From Mycolicibacterium litorale (lineage in GTDB: Bacteria > Actinomycetota > Actinomycetes > Mycobacteriales > Mycobacteriaceae): a stretch of DNA of 64,000 nt. The stretch spans positions 5,270,001-5,334,000 of the forward strand of contig NZ_AP022586.1 in the NCBI RefSeq assembly GCF_010731695.1, read 5' to 3'. The notes below the pieces were generated by a model. That model had not been told where the DNA came from. It searched no databases and saw only the letters and a program-made list of their open reading frames with translations. Shown in pieces: positions 1 to 9,291 of this stretch (position 1 is its first letter; every line of letters begins with the position of its first letter). The translations under genes and the position numbers were made by a program.

Positions 1-750
1 ACGCCGGTCGCGGTCACCAACTGCCTGAACTTCGGCTCACCGGAGGATCCGGGCGTCATGTGGCAGTTCAGCCAGGCGGTGCGCGGACTCGCCGACGGCT
101 GTGCGGCCCTTGGCATTCCGGTGACCGGCGGCAACGTCAGCTTCTACAACCAGACCGGAAGTACCGCCATCCTGCCCACCCCGGTGGTGGGTGTGCTCGG
201 GGTGATCGACGACGTCAAGCGGCGCATCCCGACCGGGCTCGGTACCGAACCGGGTGAGACGCTGATCCTGCTCGGCGACACCCGCGACGAATTCGACGGG
301 TCGATCTGGGCGCAGGTGACCGCAGGCCACCTCGGCGGCCTGCCCCCCAAGGTCGACCTCGAGCGGGAGAAGCTGCTCGCCGACGTGCTCACCGCCGCGT
401 CCCGCGACGGGTTGGTGTCCGCCGCACACGATCTCAGCGAAGGCGGCCTGATCCAAGCGGTGGTGGAAGCCGCCCTGGCCGGCGAGACCGGATGCCGCAT
501 CCTGCTTCCCGAAGGCGCCGACCCGTTCGTCGCACTCTTCAGCGAGTCGGCCGGCCGGGTGCTGGTCGCGGTGCCCCGCACCGAGGAGAGCCGGTTCCGG
601 TCGATGTGCGAAGCACGCGGCCTACCCGCCACGCGCATCGGCGTGGTGGATCCGGGCAGCGACGCGGTCGAGGTGCAGGGCCACTTCTCGGTGACGCTGG
701 CAGAACTGCGCACCACCTCCGAGGGCGTGCTGCCCGGACTGTTCGGGTGA
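1..750 (+). CDS. purL: Phosphoribosylformylglycinamidine synthase subunit PurL, C-terminal part
   Basis: The frame is already open at base 1 and ends at TGA 748-750, giving the last 249 residues of a protein of usually about 750-770 aa. Visible motifs are [23 protein letters not shown] and [10 protein letters not shown], typical of the second AIR-synthase-like half of PurL. The enzyme makes FGAM from FGAR, ATP and glutamine-derived ammonia in cytosolic purine synthesis; in actinobacteria the short PurL works with PurQ and PurS, which are not in this window. The next gene starts inside its stop codon (GTGA overlap). purF and purM follow within 7 kb. Confidence 0.97.
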   Translation, partial: TPVAVTNCLNFGSPEDPGVMWQFSQAVRGLADGCAALGIPVTGGNVSFYNQTGSTAILPTPVVGVLGVIDDVKRRIPTGLGTEPGETLILLGDTRDEFDGSIWAQVTAGHLGGLPPKVDLEREKLLADVLTAASRDGLVSAAHDLSEGGLIQAVVEAALAGETGCRILLPEGADPFVALFSESAGRVLVAVPRTEESRFRSMCEARGLPATRIGVVDPGSDAVEVQGHFSVTLAELRTTSEGVLPGLFG

Positions 751-2513
751 GTTCGCAGACCGACCAGACCACCGGTGACGTCGTCACCGACACTCCCGAA
801 CGCCCGCGGCGCCACCCCCTGCTCATCTGGGCATGGGGTCTGGTCCGGCTGGACTTCACCGGCATCGCGTGCGGCGCACTGTTCTTCTGCCTGTCGCTGA
901 CCCCGTCACTGCTGCCACGCGGCTGGCTGTTCCAGGGCCTCATCGGCGGCCTGAACGGCGCGATCGGTTACGGCATCGGGGTCTTCATCGCGAAGATGTT
1001 GTCGCGCTTCGTGGTACGCGGCCGCGACTGGCGGCCGCCGCCACGTCGCACGCTCCATGCCCTCAAGGCCGGCATCGTCGCGCTCGCGCTGGGGGCCAGC
1101 GTCCTGATGCTCATCCCGGCGGCCGCCTGGCAGCGGCAGGTCTCGGCCGAGATGGGTCTACCGGGCCCCGATACGCCCGGCTATCTTCGCGTGCTGGTGA
1201 TCGCCGCACTGGTCGGCGCGGTCTGCGTGGCCGTCAGCCGCGTGGTGCTCGACTCCATCAAGACCCTTGCCCGCTGGCTCATCCGGAGGTGGCGGCTCAG
1301 CGACGAGATGGCCCTGCTGATCGGCACCGCGGCGATTGTGGTCGTCCTCATCACGCTGATCAACGGCGTACTGCTGCAGGGGTTCCTCGCCGGCGCCAGT
1401 CGCGTCTTCCAGCCGCAGAACACCACCACCCGCGCGGGCGTCAGCCAGCCGACGGCACCCGAACGTTCCGGCAGCCCCGCGTCTTTCGCGGCCTGGGACA
1501 CCCTGGGCTACCAGGGCCGCAACTTCGTCGGCACCGGACCCGATGTCGACGACCTCGAGCGGGTCAACGGCAGACCGGCCCGTGAACCGATCCGCGTCTA
1601 CGCCGGCCTGCAGACCGCCGACACCGACGAACAGCGGATCGCGGTGGTGCTCAGCGAGCTGGAACGGACCGGGGCGTTCGACCGGGAACTGCTCGTCATC
1701 GTGCCCACCACCGGAACCGGATGGGTCAACCCGGTGGCCGCCCGCGCGCTGGAGCTGATGTACAACGGCGACACCGCCATGGTGGCGATGCAGTATTCGT
1801 ACCTGCCGAGCTGGATTTCGTTCCTCGGTGACCAGCAGAAGTCGATGGAATCGGGTCGCATGCTGATCGACGCCGTGCAGCAGCGGTGGGCGCAGCGCCC
1901 GCCGCAACAACGGCCGCGGCTCGTGCTCTACGGCGAGAGTCTGGGATCGATGGCCGGCCAGGGTGCGTTCGGCTGGCTGCCCGACATCGCCGATATGGGA
2001 TTCTCGTCGGTGCTGTGGGTCGGGCCGCCCAACGCCAGCCCACTCTGGCGGGCGATCACCGAACGGCGCGACCCCGGCACCCCCGAGGTGCAACCGCGCT
2101 ACGACGGCGGCCGCACCGTGCGGTTCTCCCAGGCGGCCGGCCCGGCGGAGATCGCCCGCGACACCGCCGCGCCGTGGCAGGGCACCCGCGTGCTGTTCCT
2201 GCAGCACTCGTCGGACCCGATCGTGTGGTGGTCGCCCGACCTGATCACCTCCCGCCCCGACTGGTTGAGCGAACCGCCGGGACTGGACCGCACCGCCTCG
2301 ATGCGCTGGTACCCCATCGTGACGTTCTGGCAGGTGAGCGCGGACCTGACCAACGCCTCCGCGATGCCCGGCGGGCACGGACACAACTACGGCGAATCCG
2401 TCCTCGACGGCTGGGCGGCGGTCGCGCCGCCGCCGGGCTGGACCGCCCGCGACACCGAACGCATACGTGCGGCACTGCGGGATTCCGCCGACGACGACCG
2501 AGCCGCATCCTGA
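747..2513 (+). CDS. Membrane-anchored alpha/beta-hydrolase family protein
   Basis: I place the start at GTG 747, overlapping the purL stop by four bases; this gives 588 aa. The N-terminal third holds about five hydrophobic segments (for example near residues 38-60, 62-82, 108-128), followed by a soluble domain with a nucleophile elbow GESLG, Ser398. This layout fits the actinobacterial Abhydrolase_9 family, with a membrane N-domain and a hydrolase C-domain. The substrate is unknown; an esterase or lipase-like role at the membrane is inference. The coupling to purL is probably only transcriptional or translational convenience. The stop overlaps the next start (TGATG). Confidence 0.85.
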   Translation: MSSQTDQTTGDVVTDTPERPRRHPLLIWAWGLVRLDFTGIACGALFFCLSLTPSLLPRGWLFQGLIGGLNGAIGYGIGVFIAKMLSRFVVRGRDWRPPPRRTLHALKAGIVALALGASVLMLIPAAAWQRQVSAEMGLPGPDTPGYLRVLVIAALVGAVCVAVSRVVLDSIKTLARWLIRRWRLSDEMALLIGTAAIVVVLITLINGVLLQGFLAGASRVFQPQNTTTRAGVSQPTAPERSGSPASFAAWDTLGYQGRNFVGTGPDVDDLERVNGRPAREPIRVYAGLQTADTDEQRIAVVLSELERTGAFDRELLVIVPTTGTGWVNPVAARALELMYNGDTAMVAMQYSYLPSWISFLGDQQKSMESGRMLIDAVQQRWAQRPPQQRPRLVLYGESLGSMAGQGAFGWLPDIADMGFSSVLWVGPPNASPLWRAITERRDPGTPEVQPRYDGGRTVRFSQAAGPAEIARDTAAPWQGTRVLFLQHSSDPIVWWSPDLITSRPDWLSEPPGLDRTASMRWYPIVTFWQVSADLTNASAMPGGHGHNYGESVLDGWAAVAPPPGWTARDTERIRAALRDSADDDRAAS

Positions 2514-3142
2514 TGCGCCGCAATCAATTCGAAGCCCTCGCGCTGGCCGGTGCGCTGGTCGTGCTGAACGGTGTGGTGGATCCGCGCCTGCCCCCACGAC
2601 GAGCCGTCGCCGTGCGCGCGGTGTTCGGCGCGGCGCTGGCGGCGGCCACCCGCACACAGCTGGGGTTCCGCCCGCCCGCGCTGACGAGGGGTCTGCGGAC
2701 CGGCGCGGTTGCGGCGGCCGTGGTGGCCGCGGGGGTGGTGGCCGCCGGCGCGGTGCCCGCGGTGCGCGCGGCGATGGCGGCGCGCGATCTGCCGGATGCG
2801 CCCGTGCGGTGGCTGCTGCTCGACATTCCGCTGGGCACGGTGTGGCCCGAGGAGGCGGCTTACCGCGGCGCCCTCGGACAGCTCGGCGCCCAGGCGTTCG
2901 GACCGACCGGGGGACGGCTGCTGCAGTCGGTGGCGTTCGGGCTGTCGCACATCGCCGACGCCCGCGGCGCCGGCGAACCCGTCGTCGGCACCGTGGTGAC
3001 CACCGGGGTGGCGGGCTGGGTGTTCGCGCTGCTCGCCGAGCGCTCCGGCAGTCTGGTCGCCTCGATGTCGGCCCATCTGGCCGTCAACGAGGCGGGTGCG
3101 CTCGCCGCGCTTCTGGTGCAGCGCCGCGGCCGACACCGCTGA
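2513..3142 (+). CDS. CPBP family intramembrane metalloprotease
   Basis: This 209-aa hydrophobic protein starts at ATG 2513, sharing one base with the previous stop. It has the CPBP/Abi signature: EEAAYR (Glu113, Glu114, Arg118), a second-motif His146 in FGLSHIAD, and H188 with N192 in SAHLAVN. In this family these residues form the intramembrane metal site. Members process CAAX-like or other membrane substrates, but the substrate here cannot be told. Length agrees with what I recall for M. tuberculosis Rv0804. It probably belongs to one transcript with purL and the hydrolase. Confidence 0.85.
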   Translation: MRRNQFEALALAGALVVLNGVVDPRLPPRRAVAVRAVFGAALAAATRTQLGFRPPALTRGLRTGAVAAAVVAAGVVAAGAVPAVRAAMAARDLPDAPVRWLLLDIPLGTVWPEEAAYRGALGQLGAQAFGPTGGRLLQSVAFGLSHIADARGAGEPVVGTVVTTGVAGWVFALLAERSGSLVASMSAHLAVNEAGALAALLVQRRGRHR

Positions 3143-3166
3143 CATCGGCTTTGGGACACTGGCTTC

Positions 3167-3556
3167 ATGCCCGCCCGCCGCACCGCCGACCCGGCGCAGA
3201 CCCGCGCCGCGGTGTCCGCCGTCGTCGACTGGCTACGCGACGACACCGTCGCCGCACCCGACCGGGCCACGCTCGCCGAGGCGGTCCGGCTGACCGCCCG
3301 CACCGTCGCGGGACTCGCGCCCGGCGCCAGCGTCGAGGTGCGGGTGCCGCCGTTCGTCGCCGTGCAGTGCATCGCCGGACCCACCCACACCCGCGGCAAT
3401 CCGCCCAATGTGGTGGAGACCGATCCGCGGACGTGGCTCCTGGTCGCCACCGGCCTGCTGGCGTTCGGCGACGCGGTGGACAGCGGCGCGCTGCGGCTGT
3501 CGGGGTCCCGTGCCCCCGAGGTGGCCAACTGGCTGCCCGTCGTCTCGCCGACGTGA
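3167..3556 (+). CDS. SCP2-like (sterol carrier family) protein, Rv0807 type
   Basis: ATG 3167 opens a 129-aa soluble protein 24 bases after the protease gene. The sequence has the form of the small mycobacterial proteins named sterol carrier family proteins, which sit directly before purF: a helical N-terminus rich in Ala and Thr, a central VRVPPFVAVQC strand, and a C-terminal GLLAFGDAV/LRLSGSRA segment. No catalytic motif is seen. The family name comes from similarity to maleylpyruvate isomerase/SCP2 folds; its role is not established. An 8-bp inverted repeat directly overlaps its stop. Confidence 0.8.
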   Translation: MPARRTADPAQTRAAVSAVVDWLRDDTVAAPDRATLAEAVRLTARTVAGLAPGASVEVRVPPFVAVQCIAGPTHTRGNPPNVVETDPRTWLLVATGLLAFGDAVDSGALRLSGSRAPEVANWLPVVSPT

Positions 3557-3574
3557 CGTGTCCCACGACACGTC
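3555..3574 (+). terminator. Hairpin after the SCP2-like gene
   Basis: GACGTGTC and GACACGTC form a perfect 8-bp stem around a CCAC loop. It overlaps the stop codon of the SCP2-like gene and lies before the purF promoter. No T-run follows, as is common for mycobacterial terminator candidates, so function is uncertain. Confidence 0.4.
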
Positions 3575-3604
3575 GCGGATTCCCGTAACCGGGTATATGG
3601 CCCG

Positions 3605-3610
3605 TAGACT
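3605..3610 (+). promoter_or_regulatory. Predicted -10 element of purF
   Basis: TAGACT fits the mycobacterial SigA -10 consensus TANNNT. Transcription would begin near 3617, leaving a 5' UTR of about 33 bases that contains a CTGGGAG Shine-Dalgarno before the GTG start of purF. Confidence 0.5.
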
Positions 3611-3649
3611 GAAGCCGTCACCCACAGCCCATCTGGGAGCAGCCATATC

Positions 3650-5185
3650 GTGATCGGACACGACGACATCGAGCCCGAGAATGACCCCCGCGAGGAATGT
3701 GGCGTCTTCGGCGTCTGGGCCCCGGGCGAGGACGTGGCCAAGCTCACGTATTACGGGCTGTACGCGCTGCAGCACCGCGGCCAGGAAGCCGCGGGCATCG
3801 CCGTGGCCGACGGGTCACAGGTGCTGGTGTTCAAGGATCTCGGCCTGGTCAGTCAGGTCTTCGACGAGCCGACACTGGCCGCCATGCACGGCCACGTGGC
3901 CATCGGCCACTGCCGCTACTCGACCACCGGATCCACCACGTGGGAGAACGCCCAGCCGGTCTTCCGCAACACCACCGCAGGCACCGGAGTGGCCGTGGGC
4001 CACAACGGAAACCTGGTCAACACCACTGAACTCGCCGCCCGCGCGCGCGAGGCGGGACTGATCAACGGCCGCACGCCGGGTGCGGCGACCACCGACTCGG
4101 ACATCCTCGGCGCGCTGCTGGCCCACGGTGCGGCCGACGCCACCCTCGAACAGGCGGCGCTCGAACTGCTGCCGACCGTCCGCGGCGCGTTCTGCCTGAC
4201 CTTCATGGATGAGAACACCCTCTACGCGGCCCGCGATCCGTACGGTGTGCGTCCGCTGTCGCTGGGCCGCCTCGACCGCGGCTGGGTGGTGGCCTCCGAG
4301 ACCGCCGCGCTCGACATCGTCGGCGCCTCGTTCGTCCGCGACATCGAACCCGGCGAACTGCTGGCCATCGACGCCGACGGCGTGCGCTCCACCCGCTTCG
4401 CCAACCCCACCCCCAAGGCCTGCGTTTTCGAGTACGTGTACCTGGCCCGCCCCGACAGCACGCTGGCCGGTCGCTCCGTGCACGCCACCCGCGTCGACAT
4501 CGGCCGGCGGCTGGCCAGCGAGATGCCCGTCGAGGCGGATCTCGTCATCGGCGTCCCGGAGTCCGGCACCCCGGCCGCCGTCGGCTACGCCCAGGGCTCG
4601 GGCATCCCCTACGGCCAGGGCCTGATGAAGAACGCCTATGTCGGCCGGACATTCATCCAGCCGTCGCAGACCATCCGTCAGCTGGGCATCCGGCTCAAGC
4701 TCAACCCCCTCAAAGAGGTGATCCGCGGCAAGCGGCTGATCGTCGTCGACGACTCGATCGTCCGCGGTAACACCCAACGCGCGCTGATCCGGATGCTGCG
4801 GGAGGCCGGGGCCCTCGAAGTGCACGTGCGGATCGCCTCCCCGCCGGTGCGCTGGCCCTGCTTCTACGGCATCGACTTCGCCACGCCGGCGGAGCTGATC
4901 GCCAACGGCGCCGAGGACGAGGACCAGATGCTCGAGGCCGTCCGGCGCGCGATCGGCGCCGACACCCTCGGCTACATCTCGCGGCAGGGCATGATCGCCG
5001 CAACCGAACAGCCCGCCTCCCGGCTGTGCTCGGCATGCTTCGACGGCACCTATCCGATCGAGTTGCCGGGGGAGTCGGCCCTGGGCAAGAACGTCATCGA
5101 GCACATGCTCGCGACGGCCGCCCGCAGCGGGATCCCGCTGGAGAAGGTCGACAACGACAACGCCTCCGCGCTCAGGCGCCCCTGA
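3650..5185 (+). CDS. purF: Amidophosphoribosyltransferase PurF
   Basis: The 511-aa protein starts at GTG 3650 with a CTGGGAG ribosome binding site upstream. It catalyses the first committed purine step, making phosphoribosylamine from PRPP and glutamine. A short propeptide ends before Cys17 (REECGVFG), the N-terminal nucleophile of the class II glutamine amidotransferase domain (about 17-250). The phosphoribosyltransferase domain carries the PRPP loop VVDDSIVRGN beginning at Val365. Cysteines in GIDFATP- and LCSACFDG-containing regions are where Bacillus-type PurF binds an iron-sulfur cluster, so a cluster is likely. The N-terminus is shorter than in M. tuberculosis (527 aa in my memory). Confidence 0.97.
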   Translation: MIGHDDIEPENDPREECGVFGVWAPGEDVAKLTYYGLYALQHRGQEAAGIAVADGSQVLVFKDLGLVSQVFDEPTLAAMHGHVAIGHCRYSTTGSTTWENAQPVFRNTTAGTGVAVGHNGNLVNTTELAARAREAGLINGRTPGAATTDSDILGALLAHGAADATLEQAALELLPTVRGAFCLTFMDENTLYAARDPYGVRPLSLGRLDRGWVVASETAALDIVGASFVRDIEPGELLAIDADGVRSTRFANPTPKACVFEYVYLARPDSTLAGRSVHATRVDIGRRLASEMPVEADLVIGVPESGTPAAVGYAQGSGIPYGQGLMKNAYVGRTFIQPSQTIRQLGIRLKLNPLKEVIRGKRLIVVDDSIVRGNTQRALIRMLREAGALEVHVRIASPPVRWPCFYGIDFATPAELIANGAEDEDQMLEAVRRAIGADTLGYISRQGMIAATEQPASRLCSACFDGTYPIELPGESALGKNVIEHMLATAARSGIPLEKVDNDNASALRRP

Positions 5186-5198
5186 CGCCTCCGGCGTC
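5184..5198. terminator. Short hairpin between convergent purF and reductase genes
   Basis: GACGCC-TCC-GGCGTC is a perfect 6-bp inverted repeat in the 22-base gap between two convergent stops. It may act as a bidirectional terminator; the stem is short and lacks a T-run. Confidence 0.3.
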
Positions 5199-5207
5199 GT
5201 GACGTCC

Positions 5208-6161
5208 CTAGCGCTTCCCGGCCCACTCGGGGTCGCTGGGCAGCGGCTCCTGGCGCAGTGCGGCCGCCACCGCCTCGCGGTACGGCGTCAGACCCTTCTC
5301 CGGTGGCCGGATCACCGAGTCGATCGCGTGGTCGCCCATGACCGCGTCGCATTCCAGCGACTCGACCAGCGGCCGCGCCAGCCCCGCCGGCATCGGCGTC
5401 ACCAGGCCCACCCACCAACTAGCGATGGTCGGGGTCAACCCCGGCACCACCACGAGGAACCGCCGCCGCAGCCCGGCCTCCTCGGCGTAGACCTGCATGG
5501 CCTCGCCGTACTCGAGGACATCGGGCCCGCCGATGTCCCAGGTCCGCGACGAAGGCACCGGCGCCGTCGCCGCCTCGACCAGATAGTGCAGCACGTCGTC
5601 GATCCCGATCGGCTGGATCTTGTTGTGCACCCACTTGGGCGTCGTCATCACGGGCAGCCGGTTCGTCAGGTGCCGCATCAGCTCGAACGAGGCCGAGCCC
5701 ACGCCGATGACGATCCCGGCCTGCAGCACCACGGTCTCGATGCCCGAGTCGATGAGGATCTCGCCGACCTCGGTGCGGGAGGTGAGATGGCGCGACAGTT
5801 CGGCGCCACTGGGATGTAACCCGCTCAGATAGACCAGGCGGCGCACACCCGCCTTGCGTGCCGCGGCCACCACGTTGCGCGCGGATTCGGCCTCCTCGGC
5901 GACGAAGTCCTTCGAGGTGCCCATGGAGTGGACCAGGTAGTACACGACGTCCGTATCCGCGAAGGCCGTCACCAGCGAGTCGGCGTCCGTCAGATCCCCG
6001 CGCACCACCTCGGCCTGCGAGCGCCAGGGCGCGTCGTCGAGCTTCTCCGGGGTGCGCGCCATCGCACGGACCTGCAGCCCTCGGTCGAGCAGCGCCGGTA
6101 CCAGCCGGCCACCGATGTACCCGGTGGCGCCCGTCACCAGGCAGCGAATGTTGTCAGCCAC
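5208..6161 (-). CDS. NAD(P)H-binding atypical SDR protein (NmrA/epimerase-like)
   Basis: A 317-aa Rossmann protein starting MADNIRCLVTGATGYIGG, with the nucleotide-binding GxxGxxG near residues 10-16. Further family marks are VYYLVHSMG, RRLVYLSG and the IQPIGIDDV segment used by NAD(P)-binding reductases related to NmrA and complex I assembly proteins. The canonical YxxxK is not obvious, so it may bind cofactor without classical SDR catalysis. The C-terminal part (about 240-300) has hydrophobic stretches. It converges on purF and is followed upstream on the same strand by a secreted cupin. Confidence 0.75.
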   Translation of the reverse strand: MADNIRCLVTGATGYIGGRLVPALLDRGLQVRAMARTPEKLDDAPWRSQAEVVRGDLTDADSLVTAFADTDVVYYLVHSMGTSKDFVAEEAESARNVVAAARKAGVRRLVYLSGLHPSGAELSRHLTSRTEVGEILIDSGIETVVLQAGIVIGVGSASFELMRHLTNRLPVMTTPKWVHNKIQPIGIDDVLHYLVEAATAPVPSSRTWDIGGPDVLEYGEAMQVYAEEAGLRRRFLVVVPGLTPTIASWWVGLVTPMPAGLARPLVESLECDAVMGDHAIDSVIRPPEKGLTPYREAVAAALRQEPLPSDPEWAGKR

Positions 6162-6236
6162 AGCAGTTCTCCGTCCGTCTCACCGTCTCGCTCAGTGATT
6201 CGGAGCCGGTACGCGCACGGATGACCGCCAAACGGG

Positions 6237-6671
6237 TCAGGCAAACCCGCAACCCGGATCGGGCGCATCGTCGGCGAGCGGCGCACCGGCCGGATTGATG
6301 TAGAGCACCTGCAGCACCAGGGGGGTCGGGCCGACGTTGCGGCCGATGTGCACATACCCCGGGCCACCCTTCTCGGTGATGTCCTGGCCGGCGACGTACA
6401 CGCCGTCAACCGAACAGTCCGCCCGGTTGTGCAACAGCACCCCCTCCTTGACCGTCGCCAGCAGCTGTCCGGGATGAGCATGCCAGCCCGTGCTGCCACC
6501 TGGGGCGATGGTGATCTCGCGGAAGACGTAGTCGGTTCCGCCGTCGGTCACCTGCCACAGGATGACGCCGTTGGTGTCACGGGACGGGGTGGCCGACACG
6601 GGCGCCGCCAGAGCCGTCGACGCCGCCAGAGTCACCGCCGCGGCCGACAGGGCGAGACGCAAGGGGTTCAT
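6237..6671 (-). CDS. Secreted cupin-domain protein
   Basis: I chose ATG 6671 because it places a classical signal peptide (MNPLRLALSAAAVTLAAS, cleavage after an Ala-x-Ala near residue 23) at the N-terminus; a longer frame exists but adds an unlikely leader. The mature part is one cupin barrel with GWHAHPG (metal-type histidines), TEKGGPGYVHIG and a Cys pair near the C-terminus (Cys in NRADCSVDG and DPGCGFA). Total 144 aa. The ligand is unknown. It lies divergent to purM with 109 bases between the starts. Confidence 0.72.
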   Translation of the reverse strand: MNPLRLALSAAAVTLAASTALAAPVSATPSRDTNGVILWQVTDGGTDYVFREITIAPGGSTGWHAHPGQLLATVKEGVLLHNRADCSVDGVYVAGQDITEKGGPGYVHIGRNVGPTPLVLQVLYINPAGAPLADDAPDPGCGFA

Positions 6672-6766
6672 GCGCGCCAACGGTGTCACACCCGGCTCCC
6701 GCCGTCCTGGCGAAACGCCCAGGCTGTGATGACGGACGGCATTTACCGTCGCGCAGCCCCGACCGG

Positions 6767-6772
6767 TAGCCT
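6767..6772 (+). promoter_or_regulatory. -10 element giving a nearly leaderless purM transcript
   Basis: TAGCCT (TANNNT) stands 8 bases before the purM ATG at 6781, with no Shine-Dalgarno in between. This fits a leaderless or near-leaderless mRNA. Confidence 0.5.
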
Positions 6773-6780
6773 TTCCCTCG

Positions 6781-7854
6781 ATGACCGAACGCGCCGAACA
6801 ACACGGCATTTCCTACGCGTCGGCCGGTGTCGACATCGAAGCCGGTGATCGTGCCGTCGAACTCTTCAAGCCGCTGGCCGCGAAGGCCACCCGCCCCGAG
6901 GTACGCGGAGGGCTTGGTGGGTTCGCCGGCCTGTTCGCCCTGCGCGGCGGATACCGCGAGCCGGTGCTCGCGGCCTCGACCGACGGCGTCGGCACCAAGC
7001 TGGCCGTCGCCCAGGCGATGGACAAACACGACACGGTCGGGCTCGACCTGGTCGCCATGGTCGTCGACGACCTGGTGGTCTGCGGCGCCGAACCGCTGTT
7101 CCTGCAGGACTACATCGCAGTCGGGCGTACGGTGCCCGAGCGGGTCAGCCAGCTCGTGTCCGGTATCGCCGAGGGCTGCGTGCTCGCCGGCTGTGCGCTG
7201 CTGGGCGGCGAGACCGCCGAGCATCCCGGCCTGATGGCCCCCGACCACTACGACATCTCGGCGACCGGTATCGGCATCGTCGAGGCCGACGACGTCCTGG
7301 GCCCCGACCGGGTCCGGCCGGGCGACGTCATCATCGCGATGGGATCCTCGGGCCTGCACTCCAACGGATACTCACTGGCCCGCAAGGTGCTGCTGGAGAT
7401 CGACCGGATGAACCTCGCCGGCCACGTCGAGGAGTTCGGCCGCACGCTGGGTGAGGAACTGCTCGAGCCCACCCGCATCTACGCCAAGGACTGCCTGGCC
7501 CTGGCCGCCGAGACCCAGGTCCGCACGTTCTGCCACGTCACCGGTGGCGGGCTCGCGGGCAACCTCGAGCGCGTGGTGCCCAACGGTCTCATGGCCGAAC
7601 TCGACCGCGGTACCTGGACGCCCGCGCCCGTGTTCCAGATGATCGCCCAGCGCGGCCGCATCGAACGCACCGAGATGGAGAAGACGTTCAACATGGGCGT
7701 CGGGATGGTCGCCGTCGTCGCGCCGGAGGACACCGACCGCGCACTGGCGATCCTGACGGCCCGCCACATCAACTGCTGGACGCTCGGGACGGTCAAGAAG
7801 GGCGGCAAAGACGAGCCGCGGGCACTGTTGGTGGGCCAGCACCCGCGGTTCTGA
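6781..7854 (+). CDS. purM: Phosphoribosylformylglycinamidine cyclo-ligase PurM (AIR synthetase)
   Basis: A 357-aa protein with PurM hallmarks: ASTDGVGTKLAVAQ, GLDLVAMVVDDLVVCGAEPLFL, ALLGGETAEHPG, MGSSGLHSNGYSL and HVTGGGLAGNLERV. It closes the imidazole ring of AIR from FGAM with ATP in the cytosol. The start ATG is fixed by the -10 element 8 bases upstream and by the family N-terminus (ISYASAGVDIEAGD). The length is normal. Together with purL and purF it covers three steps of the pathway; purQ and purS lie outside. Confidence 0.98.
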   Translation: MTERAEQHGISYASAGVDIEAGDRAVELFKPLAAKATRPEVRGGLGGFAGLFALRGGYREPVLAASTDGVGTKLAVAQAMDKHDTVGLDLVAMVVDDLVVCGAEPLFLQDYIAVGRTVPERVSQLVSGIAEGCVLAGCALLGGETAEHPGLMAPDHYDISATGIGIVEADDVLGPDRVRPGDVIIAMGSSGLHSNGYSLARKVLLEIDRMNLAGHVEEFGRTLGEELLEPTRIYAKDCLALAAETQVRTFCHVTGGGLAGNLERVVPNGLMAELDRGTWTPAPVFQMIAQRGRIERTEMEKTFNMGVGMVAVVAPEDTDRALAILTARHINCWTLGTVKKGGKDEPRALLVGQHPRF

Positions 7855-7867
7855 TCAGCCGGAAGGG

Positions 7868-8047
7868 CTAGCGGCGCCAGTCGTCCTCAGGTGCCCACTC
7901 GTCGGCTACGCCGTCGCTGTGGTCGCCGTCGACGGGATCACCACCCGCCAGCTCGCGCTGGAGCCGTTCGAAATCAGTTTGAGGCGAGCTGTACTTGAGG
8001 TCGCGAGCGACCTTCGTCTGCTTCGCCTTCGCCCGGCCGCGGCCCAT
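7868..8047 (-). CDS. DUF3073 small protein (Rv0810c family)
   Basis: The 59-aa protein starts at ATG 8047, preceded by a GAGGGGG ribosome binding site on the minus strand. The N-terminal half is very basic (MGRGRAKAKQTKVARDLKY), the C-terminal half is acidic (DGDHSDGVADEWAPEDDW). This two-part pattern and the place beside purM are typical of the actinobacterial DUF3073 family. The basic segment suggests nucleic-acid or ribosome contact, but that is inference only. An in-frame upstream extension of 12 residues is disfavoured because the family starts at MGRGRAK. Confidence 0.85.
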   Translation of the reverse strand: MGRGRAKAKQTKVARDLKYSSPQTDFERLQRELAGGDPVDGDHSDGVADEWAPEDDWRR

Positions 8048-8185
8048 AGGGGACCCCCTCGCGCAATAACGGAGCGGCCCCAAGATGAAGGCGGCTCCGA
8101 TTCTCCGATGTCGTTATTGTCCTGCCCACACTTTACCGTGCCCGGACGGCATCTGCTGGCAGGCCCTGGTCTGCGGTGACCAGAC

Positions 8186-9259
8186 TCACCGAGCGCCACC
8201 CCGAAGTCGCTCCACGGCAAGCCGGCCCGCGCCCACGTGCTCGGTGGCCGGCAGCGAGTCGGCGTCGATCACCGCGGTCGCCTCGACGCCTCCGCCGGTG
8301 GTCAGCGGGGTGTCGGCGGGCAGTCCGCGTTTGACGAGCGCGAGCGCGACCGGACCGTCGTCGATGTGCTCGACGACCGTGCCGACGCGTCCGACGGTGC
8401 GGCCGCCGGCCAGCACCGGATCGCCGGTCGACGGGCGGTCGGTGGTGCCGTCCAGCTGCAGCCGCACCAGCATGCGGGGCGGTTTGCCCAGGTTGTGCAC
8501 GCGCGCAACAGTTTCCTGGCCGCGGTAACAGCCCTTGTCCAGGTGCACCGCGCTGCCGATCCAGCCGACCTCGTGCGGGATCGTGCGCTCGTCGGTGTCG
8601 ACGCCCAGACGGGGCCGCAGCGTCGCCACCCGGTGCGCCTCGTATGCCCACACCCCGGCCGGCCGGACGCCCGCCGCGGTGAGCCGGCCCTGCCAGTCGG
8701 CGACCTGGTCGCGCGGCACCACGAGGTCGACTTCCAGCCCCGCTGCGGGCAGGCGCCGCAGGAAACCGCCACCGGGCAGGGCGACCGCCGCCGATTCGGC
8801 CGGTAGTGAACGCAGGCCGAGGGCGTCGAGGACCGGCGTGTCGGCCAGCGCCGGACCCAGCAGGGACAGCACCGCCAGGTCGGCCGGCTCGATCGCCACA
8901 TCGGCCCAGAACACCATCTTGCGCAGATAGGCCAGCAGCGGTTCACCGCGCCACGGTTCGGTGTCGAGGTACAGGACGCCGCCCAGCTCGGTCTGCCACC
9001 AGTGGTCTTCGACGCGGCCCTGGCCGTCGAGGCTCAGGTTCTGGGTGACCGTGCCGTCGGGCTGCTCGCTGACGTGCTGGCTGGAGATGGTGTGCAGCCA
9101 CGACCGGCGTTCGCCGCCCGTCAGCGAGAGGACGGCGCGGTGCGAGCGGTCGACGAGTACGGCGCTGTCGGTGGCGGCGCGCTGCTCGCCGAGCGGGTCG
9201 CCGTAGTGCCACACCGCCCCGGCGTCCGGTCCGCCTTCGGGCACGGGAACTGCTGACAT
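8186..9259 (-). CDS. ygfZ: YgfZ-type folate-binding protein (iron-sulfur cluster repair, GcvT-like)
   Basis: A 357-aa GcvT-fold protein. The family signature KGCYRGQET with its reactive Cys is present in the C-terminal half, followed by RVHNLGKPPRMLVRL. YgfZ proteins bind tetrahydrofolate and help keep or repair some Fe-S enzymes such as MiaB-type proteins. Its ATG at 9259 is 6 bases from a TAGAGT -10, so the mRNA is probably leaderless. It is divergent from pabC, another folate gene, with only 32 bases between the two starts, and both promoters lie in that gap. Confidence 0.88.
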   Translation of the reverse strand: MSAVPVPEGGPDAGAVWHYGDPLGEQRAATDSAVLVDRSHRAVLSLTGGERRSWLHTISSQHVSEQPDGTVTQNLSLDGQGRVEDHWWQTELGGVLYLDTEPWRGEPLLAYLRKMVFWADVAIEPADLAVLSLLGPALADTPVLDALGLRSLPAESAAVALPGGGFLRRLPAAGLEVDLVVPRDQVADWQGRLTAAGVRPAGVWAYEAHRVATLRPRLGVDTDERTIPHEVGWIGSAVHLDKGCYRGQETVARVHNLGKPPRMLVRLQLDGTTDRPSTGDPVLAGGRTVGRVGTVVEHIDDGPVALALVKRGLPADTPLTTGGGVEATAVIDADSLPATEHVGAGRLAVERLRGGAR

Positions 9260-9265
9260 ACGTCA

Positions 9266-9271
9266 ACTCTA
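9266..9271 (-). promoter_or_regulatory. -10 element of leaderless ygfZ
   Basis: On the minus strand TAGAGT lies 6 bases before the ATG of ygfZ. It faces the pabC -10 at 9278, so the two promoters overlap within 32 bases and may compete. Confidence 0.5.
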
Positions 9272-9277
9272 CGGGTC

Positions 9278-9283
9278 TACGCT
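9278..9283 (+). promoter_or_regulatory. -10 element of leaderless pabC
   Basis: TACGCT is 8 bases before the ATG at 9292. No ribosome binding site is seen in the spacer. Confidence 0.5.
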
Positions 9284-9291
9284 GATGGGCC

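Noticed and set aside
7855..8185. Possible RNA or gene upstream of the DUF3073 gene
   Set aside because: Only 138 bases lie between the DUF3073 and ygfZ genes; I see promoter-like AT-rich patches but no stable stem or frame with support.
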